A stretch of 18,612 nucleotides of DNA from a bacterium (GTDB lineage: Bacteria > Chloroflexota > Dormibacteria > UBA8260 > Bog-877), in contig JAJYWT010000043.1 in assembly GCA_021791345.1 (NCBI GenBank), forward strand, positions 1 through 18,612. The letters run 5' to 3'. The notes below the pieces were generated by a model that did no database searches, was not told the DNA's origin, and saw only the letters and a list, made by a program, of their open reading frames with translations. This document shows positions 15,835-18,612 of this stretch, in pieces. Both the position numbers and the translations under genes were made by a program. Position 1 is the stretch's first letter. Each line of letters opens with the position of its first letter.

Positions 15835-17037
15835 TCAGAACAGCTCGTGGAGCCAGCGGTTCAGCCGGCCCTGGCTGCGCGTGACTTTTGGGTTGCTGCG
15901 TTCGCGGACGGTGGTCGAGCGCTGACCCCAGCGCAGCAGTCCGGCGGCGGCAGCGTGCTCGGGCATGCCGAGCTGGTCCGCCAGCCCCGCGAAGCCCTCG
16001 GGCACCGCCACCCGCACCGGCATCTCCAGAATCTGGTGGATGGCGGCCGGGAACCCGTGCAGGCGGGCGCAGCCCCCCGTCAGCACGACCTTCCGGACCG
16101 ACTCCGCCTCCAGTGCCTCGCCGATCATCCGCGCCATCTCGCGGGCCCGGGGCTCGATGATCTCCGCCAGCCAGCGCCGCGGCACCTCGTCCCGGCCGAC
16201 GCCGGCGATGCCCACCACCGTGACCATCTCCTCCAGCAGGACCTGGCCGGGGTCGCAGTGGCCATGGCGGCGCTTGATCAGCTCCGCCTCCTCCTGATCG
16301 CAGTGCAGCCCGGTCGCCAGATCATTGGTCACGTTCTGGCCGCCGACCGGGAGCACCACCACCCGGCGGATGGTGCCCTGGCGGAAGACCGCGATGTCGG
16401 TGGTGCCACCGCCCACATCCACCACCGCGACCGCGCCCTCCAGCTCCGAGTCCCGCAGGACCCCCTCCGCTGAGGCCAGCGGCTGGGCGACCACGTCGTC
16501 CACCCGCAGCCCGGCGCCGTGGGCACAGTTGAGCAGCGCCTCCAGGTGGGCGGTGGACGCGGTCACCAGCTCGGCGTCGACCGCCAGGCGGCTGCCCTCG
16601 ATCCCGCGCGGATCCCGCAGCCCCTCCTGGGCGTCGACCGCGTACGAGCGCGGGATGAGGTGCACCACCTCAGAGCCGTCCTCCCGGCCGCTCTCCCGCG
16701 CCGCCTCCAGGACCCGGTTCAGGTCACCGGCGCCCACCGTCCCGCCCCGCGCCACCACCGAGACCACCGCCTGGTTGGGATGGCTGGAGAGGTGCCGGCC
16801 GCCGAGGCAGAGCACCGCCGAGTCGATCTCGTGACCCGCGGCCCGTTCGGCGGCGTCCAGCGCCTTGGTGATCGACGCCTGGGCCGCGTCGGGGTCGACG
16901 ATCACCCCCTTGCGCACCCCTGCGGAAGGCGCCTCGCCCACCCCGAGCACCCGGATCCGGTGCCCATCCTCCTCGCCGACGGCGCAGATCGCCGAGGAGC
17001 TGCCGAGGTCGATCCCGACCAGGCTGGCGCCGCTCAA
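15835..17037 (-). CDS. ftsA: Cell division protein FtsA
   Basis: FtsA is the actin-like ATPase that ties FtsZ filaments to the membrane. The 400-residue product shows the phosphate-binding [10 protein letters not shown] (8-17), SHS2-domain region (about 84-160), the second phosphate motif [14 protein letters not shown] (205-218), the adenosine motif [13 protein letters not shown] (317-329), and a C-terminal amphipathic helix [11 protein letters not shown] (390-400) for membrane binding. A basic, probably flexible stretch (370-389) precedes the helix. The start is TTG at 17037, with GGGG seven bases upstream; no other in-frame start is available before a stop. It has its own promoter in the 271-bp gap after ftsQ. 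Presence of FtsA is unusual for Actinobacteria. Confidence 0.97.
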   Translation of the reverse strand: MSGASLVGIDLGSSSAICAVGEEDGHRIRVLGVGEAPSAGVRKGVIVDPDAAQASITKALDAAERAAGHEIDSAVLCLGGRHLSSHPNQAVVSVVARGGTVGAGDLNRVLEAARESGREDGSEVVHLIPRSYAVDAQEGLRDPRGIEGSRLAVDAELVTASTAHLEALLNCAHGAGLRVDDVVAQPLASAEGVLRDSELEGAVAVVDVGGGTTDIAVFRQGTIRRVVVLPVGGQNVTNDLATGLHCDQEEAELIKRRHGHCDPGQVLLEEMVTVVGIAGVGRDEVPRRWLAEIIEPRAREMARMIGEALEAESVRKVVLTGGCARLHGFPAAIHQILEMPVRVAVPEGFAGLADQLGMPEHAAAAGLLRWGQRSTTVRERSNPKVTRSQGRLNRWLHELF

Positions 17038-17205
17038 AGTGCGCCCCGTCGCAGAAGGCCGAGGTTGCCGCGGACACGCTTAGTCATCGGGCGATACCCC
17101 AATTTGGATGTGTGATGAGGGTCATTCGAAAACGTCGAGCTGGGTTTCCTTGCCGGCATCGATCGGAACGGGGTCCGCCCCCGGCCGTTCGTCGGGGTCT
17201 CCCGC

Positions 17206-17234
17206 AGTGTATCCGGATTCGTCTGCCAACACAA
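17206..17234 (-). promoter_or_regulatory. Promoter of ftsAZ
   Basis: On the minus strand TTGTGT (17234-17229) and TACACT (17211-17206) are separated by exactly 17 bp. They match the sigma-70-type consensus at three and four positions respectively. Transcription would begin near 17199, giving a leader of about 160 nt before the ftsA TTG. A promoter between ftsQ and ftsA is common, since FtsZ is needed in greater amount than FtsQ. Confidence 0.55.
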
Positions 17235-17252
17235 GGGTCCAGGGGCGGCAAA

Positions 17253-17270
17253 ACCACATCATGTTGTGGT
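17253..17270. promoter_or_regulatory. Near-perfect 18-bp palindrome upstream of the ftsA promoter
   Basis: ACCACATCATGTTGTGGT is a palindrome with one mismatched pair. Its centre lies about 62 bp upstream of the inferred ftsA transcription start, a spacing used by class I activators such as CRP. It could be a regulator-binding site; the regulator is unknown and none is encoded in the window. Confidence 0.45.
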
Positions 17271-17308
17271 CGACGGCCAACCCCACCACCTAGATCTGGT
17301 TTCCGGCG

Positions 17309-18274
17309 TCAGGGGCTCACCTCCACCTGGCTGGGGTTCTCGAGGTAGATCTCCTTGATCGCGGCTGTCTTCAGATTGACCCGGGCCGCCAGGGTGCGCA
17401 GCGCCTCCAGCTTCGGACCCAAAGACCCGATCTCCGAGCTGGTCAGCGCCGGTCCCAGATCCGCCACCCACCCCGCCGAACTCTTGATCTCCAGCGCTCC
17501 GACCGGGCTCATGATGAACTCCGAGCAGGAGACCGTGAAGGCGGCCGGGCAGGCCGGGTAGAGCGCGGCCAGAGCTGCGGCCAGCCGGGCCGGGACCGCC
17601 ACCCGGCCCGGCGCCGGGGGACGCCCCAGTTGCTGGTTGATCAGGATCGGCATCGGGCGCGAGCTCGGGGCGCTCGGCACCGGTCCCAGTACCGCTCCCG
17701 ACGCCGCCAGCACCACGCTGTCGGTCCCTTGCTGGTAGACCAGCGCCGGGGGTAGCGGGCTCACCGAGATCACCAGGGTCCCAGGCCAGCGCACCCTGAC
17801 GCTGGCCTGGGAGACCCACGGCTGGCTCAGCAGGTTCGCGGTCAGCCGCTTGGTGTCGAGGGTCAGGGTGCTGGCACCGAGGTGCGCCCCCGACTCCCGC
17901 AGCAGCTGAGCCGCGCCCACCACTGAACCCCCCTCCACCTCGACCCTCTGCACCTTGAGCCAGGGGAGATTGATGACGGCGAGCCCTGCGACCACCGCCA
18001 CGGTCGCGGTGGCATATGCCAGCCGGGTGCGCCGGGATTGGCCCGCCCACACCTCCAGCCATCTGGGCCTGCGGGGGGCGGAGATGCGCACCCGCCCGAG
18101 CAGACCGCGCCGGTCCTCCCGGCGTGCCTGCCGACGGGCTGCGGCTTGACGGGCGACCTCCGCCACGACGTCGTCGCCCAGCTCGACGCGGCGCCAGTCC
18201 CGCGCCGGGGCACGCTCGCGGGTGGAGCGAGGGCGACGGCCACCGGGACTCCAACTGCGGAAGTCCTCGGGCAC
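17309..18274 (-). CDS. ftsQ: Cell division protein FtsQ/DivIB
   Basis: FtsQ is a single-pass membrane protein that links the early and late division machinery. Counting from the GTG at 18274, the 321-residue product has a very basic cytoplasmic part (1-84), one membrane helix (about 85-105, LAYATATVAVVAGLAVI), a POTRA domain (about 108-173, starting VQRVEVEGGSVVGAAQLL, with DTKRLTANLLSQPWVSQASVRVRWPGTL), and the beta domain that binds FtsB/FtsL. I prefer the GTG at 18274 because GGAG lies five bases upstream and the earlier in-frame codons (to TTG 18421) have lower third-position GC and no ribosome-binding site. ftsA follows after 271 bp. Low conservation outside POTRA is normal for this family. 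Confidence 0.88.
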   Translation of the reverse strand: MPEDFRSWSPGGRRPRSTRERAPARDWRRVELGDDVVAEVARQAAARRQARREDRRGLLGRVRISAPRRPRWLEVWAGQSRRTRLAYATATVAVVAGLAVINLPWLKVQRVEVEGGSVVGAAQLLRESGAHLGASTLTLDTKRLTANLLSQPWVSQASVRVRWPGTLVISVSPLPPALVYQQGTDSVVLAASGAVLGPVPSAPSSRPMPILINQQLGRPPAPGRVAVPARLAAALAALYPACPAAFTVSCSEFIMSPVGALEIKSSAGWVADLGPALTSSEIGSLGPKLEALRTLAARVNLKTAAIKEIYLENPSQVEVSP

Positions 18275-18494
18275 GGCGGCTCCGAACCGGCGCGGGCCAG
18301 GTGGTTTGGGACGCGTCCTGGACTCGATGGCTGCCCCTTGGTGAGACGTTGGGTTGGAACGGGACGACCGGCGGCGCGAGGCCGACCAGTAGAGATTGAC
18401 GCATTGGAGCCGCGAAAGCAAGCCCGGAATGGATGTTTCTCGACGCGCTCTCGGGCGCTCCCCGCCGGCCCCTTGAGATCGGCCGCGTCTGAGA
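18275..18494. other. Probable non-coding stretch between the Mur gene and ftsQ
   Basis: If ftsQ starts at 18274, this 220-bp stretch is non-coding. It is open in the ftsQ frame back to a TTG at 18421, so a 49-residue longer FtsQ cannot be excluded. I found no convincing promoter or terminator in it. Confidence 0.4.
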
Positions 18495-18612
18495 TCAGGC
18501 GAGCTCGGCCAGCAGCCGCGCCGCCACCTGGTCGAAACCGCGCACCGAACTGCAGACCACCTGTGCGGGCCGGTGCACGCGCCGTTTGACCACCTCGATG
18601 GCCTCCTCGGCG
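18495..18612 (-). CDS. C-terminal end of a Mur-ligase-like gene (partial)
   Basis: Only the last 38 codons are inside the window, ending in TGA at 18497-18495. The residues AEEAIEVVKR...AQVVCSSVRGFDQVAARLL resemble the end of Mur ligases, where a strand (GDVVLVKGSRG in MurF) is followed by a final helix. The codon use is strongly GC-rich at third positions, as expected of a real gene. Position just before ftsQ fits a peptidoglycan-precursor gene in the dcw cluster. MurF is my best guess, with MurC or MurD possible; the lysine normal in MurF at this point is serine here. The fragment is too short for certainty. Confidence 0.5.
   Translation of the reverse strand, partial: AEEAIEVVKRRVHRPAQVVCSSVRGFDQVAARLLAELA

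Larger units (their letters stand above)
17038..17308. other. ftsQ-ftsA intergenic region
   Basis: This 271-bp gap is the longest between dcw genes here and has lower GC than its neighbours. It holds the ftsA promoter and an upstream palindrome (annotated separately). A 66-codon open frame on the minus strand (17034-17234) has no recognisable family features and lacks a convincing start, so I do not count it as a gene. Confidence 0.6.

Noticed and set aside
17034..17234. 66-codon open frame between ftsQ and ftsA
   Set aside because: No family features, no good start signal, and it spans the likely ftsA promoter leader.
17259..18404. 381-codon open frame on the minus strand
   Set aside because: Overlaps ftsQ in another frame; the ftsQ frame has the membrane helix and POTRA domain, this one is only Gly/Ala/Arg-rich.

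Overview
The window is a GC-rich bacterial chromosome segment made almost entirely of housekeeping genes, nearly all on the minus strand. It reads, from high to low coordinate: the end of a Mur-ligase-like gene, ftsQ, ftsA, ftsZ, a lipoprotein solute-binding protein, then (on the plus strand) a GNAT acetyltransferase and a MaoC-type dehydratase, then again on the minus strand ileS, a DksA/TraR-type zinc-finger gene, lspA, an rluD-family gene, gmk, coaBC, priA, fmt, smpB and the tmRNA gene ssrA. I saw no transposase, integrase, CRISPR array, toxin-antitoxin pair or defence system.

Organism. GC content and third-position GC are high, and many start codons are GTG or TTG. The order ileS - zinc-finger gene - lspA - rluD is the Bacillus order (ileS-ylyA-lspA-ylyB), and gmk-coaBC-priA-fmt is the core of another Bacillus/actinobacterial cluster. 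A bona fide FtsA next to FtsZ argues against a typical actinobacterium, since these usually lack FtsA. A high-GC Terrabacteria lineage such as Chloroflexota/Dormibacterota fits best. This is an inference from gene content, not from a phylogeny.

Region 1 (18612 to 14466): the distal end of the division/cell-wall (dcw) cluster. FtsQ, FtsA and FtsZ build the division ring. A recognisable promoter and a near-perfect 18-bp palindrome lie in the 271-bp ftsQ-ftsA gap. A strong GC hairpin directly follows ftsZ.

Region 2 (14465 to 10929): three apparently unrelated genes, namely a family-5 peptide-type solute-binding lipoprotein without a permease, a GNAT enzyme and a MaoC-fold dehydratase. They sit where Bacillus and actinobacteria carry the ylm/sepF/divIVA block.

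Region 3 (10730 to 127): a tightly packed minus-strand run of ten protein genes and ssrA, with several start/stop overlaps (rluD-gmk GTGA, coaBC-priA ATGA, fmt-smpB TGATG, lspA-rluD 8 bp). It couples tRNA charging, lipoprotein processing, rRNA modification, GMP phosphorylation, CoA synthesis, replication restart, initiator-tRNA formylation and ribosome rescue. rpoZ (usually between gmk and coaBC) and def (usually before fmt) are absent from their usual places. The 198-bp divergent region upstream of ileS holds several inverted repeats and a T-box-like motif.

The most notable points are: an Fmt whose catalytic asparagine position is glycine, an lspA whose best-looking start is out of frame, a tmRNA tag ending in AYAA, the T-box-like ileS leader, and the palindrome upstream of the ftsA promoter. 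No clearly new biological system is evident.
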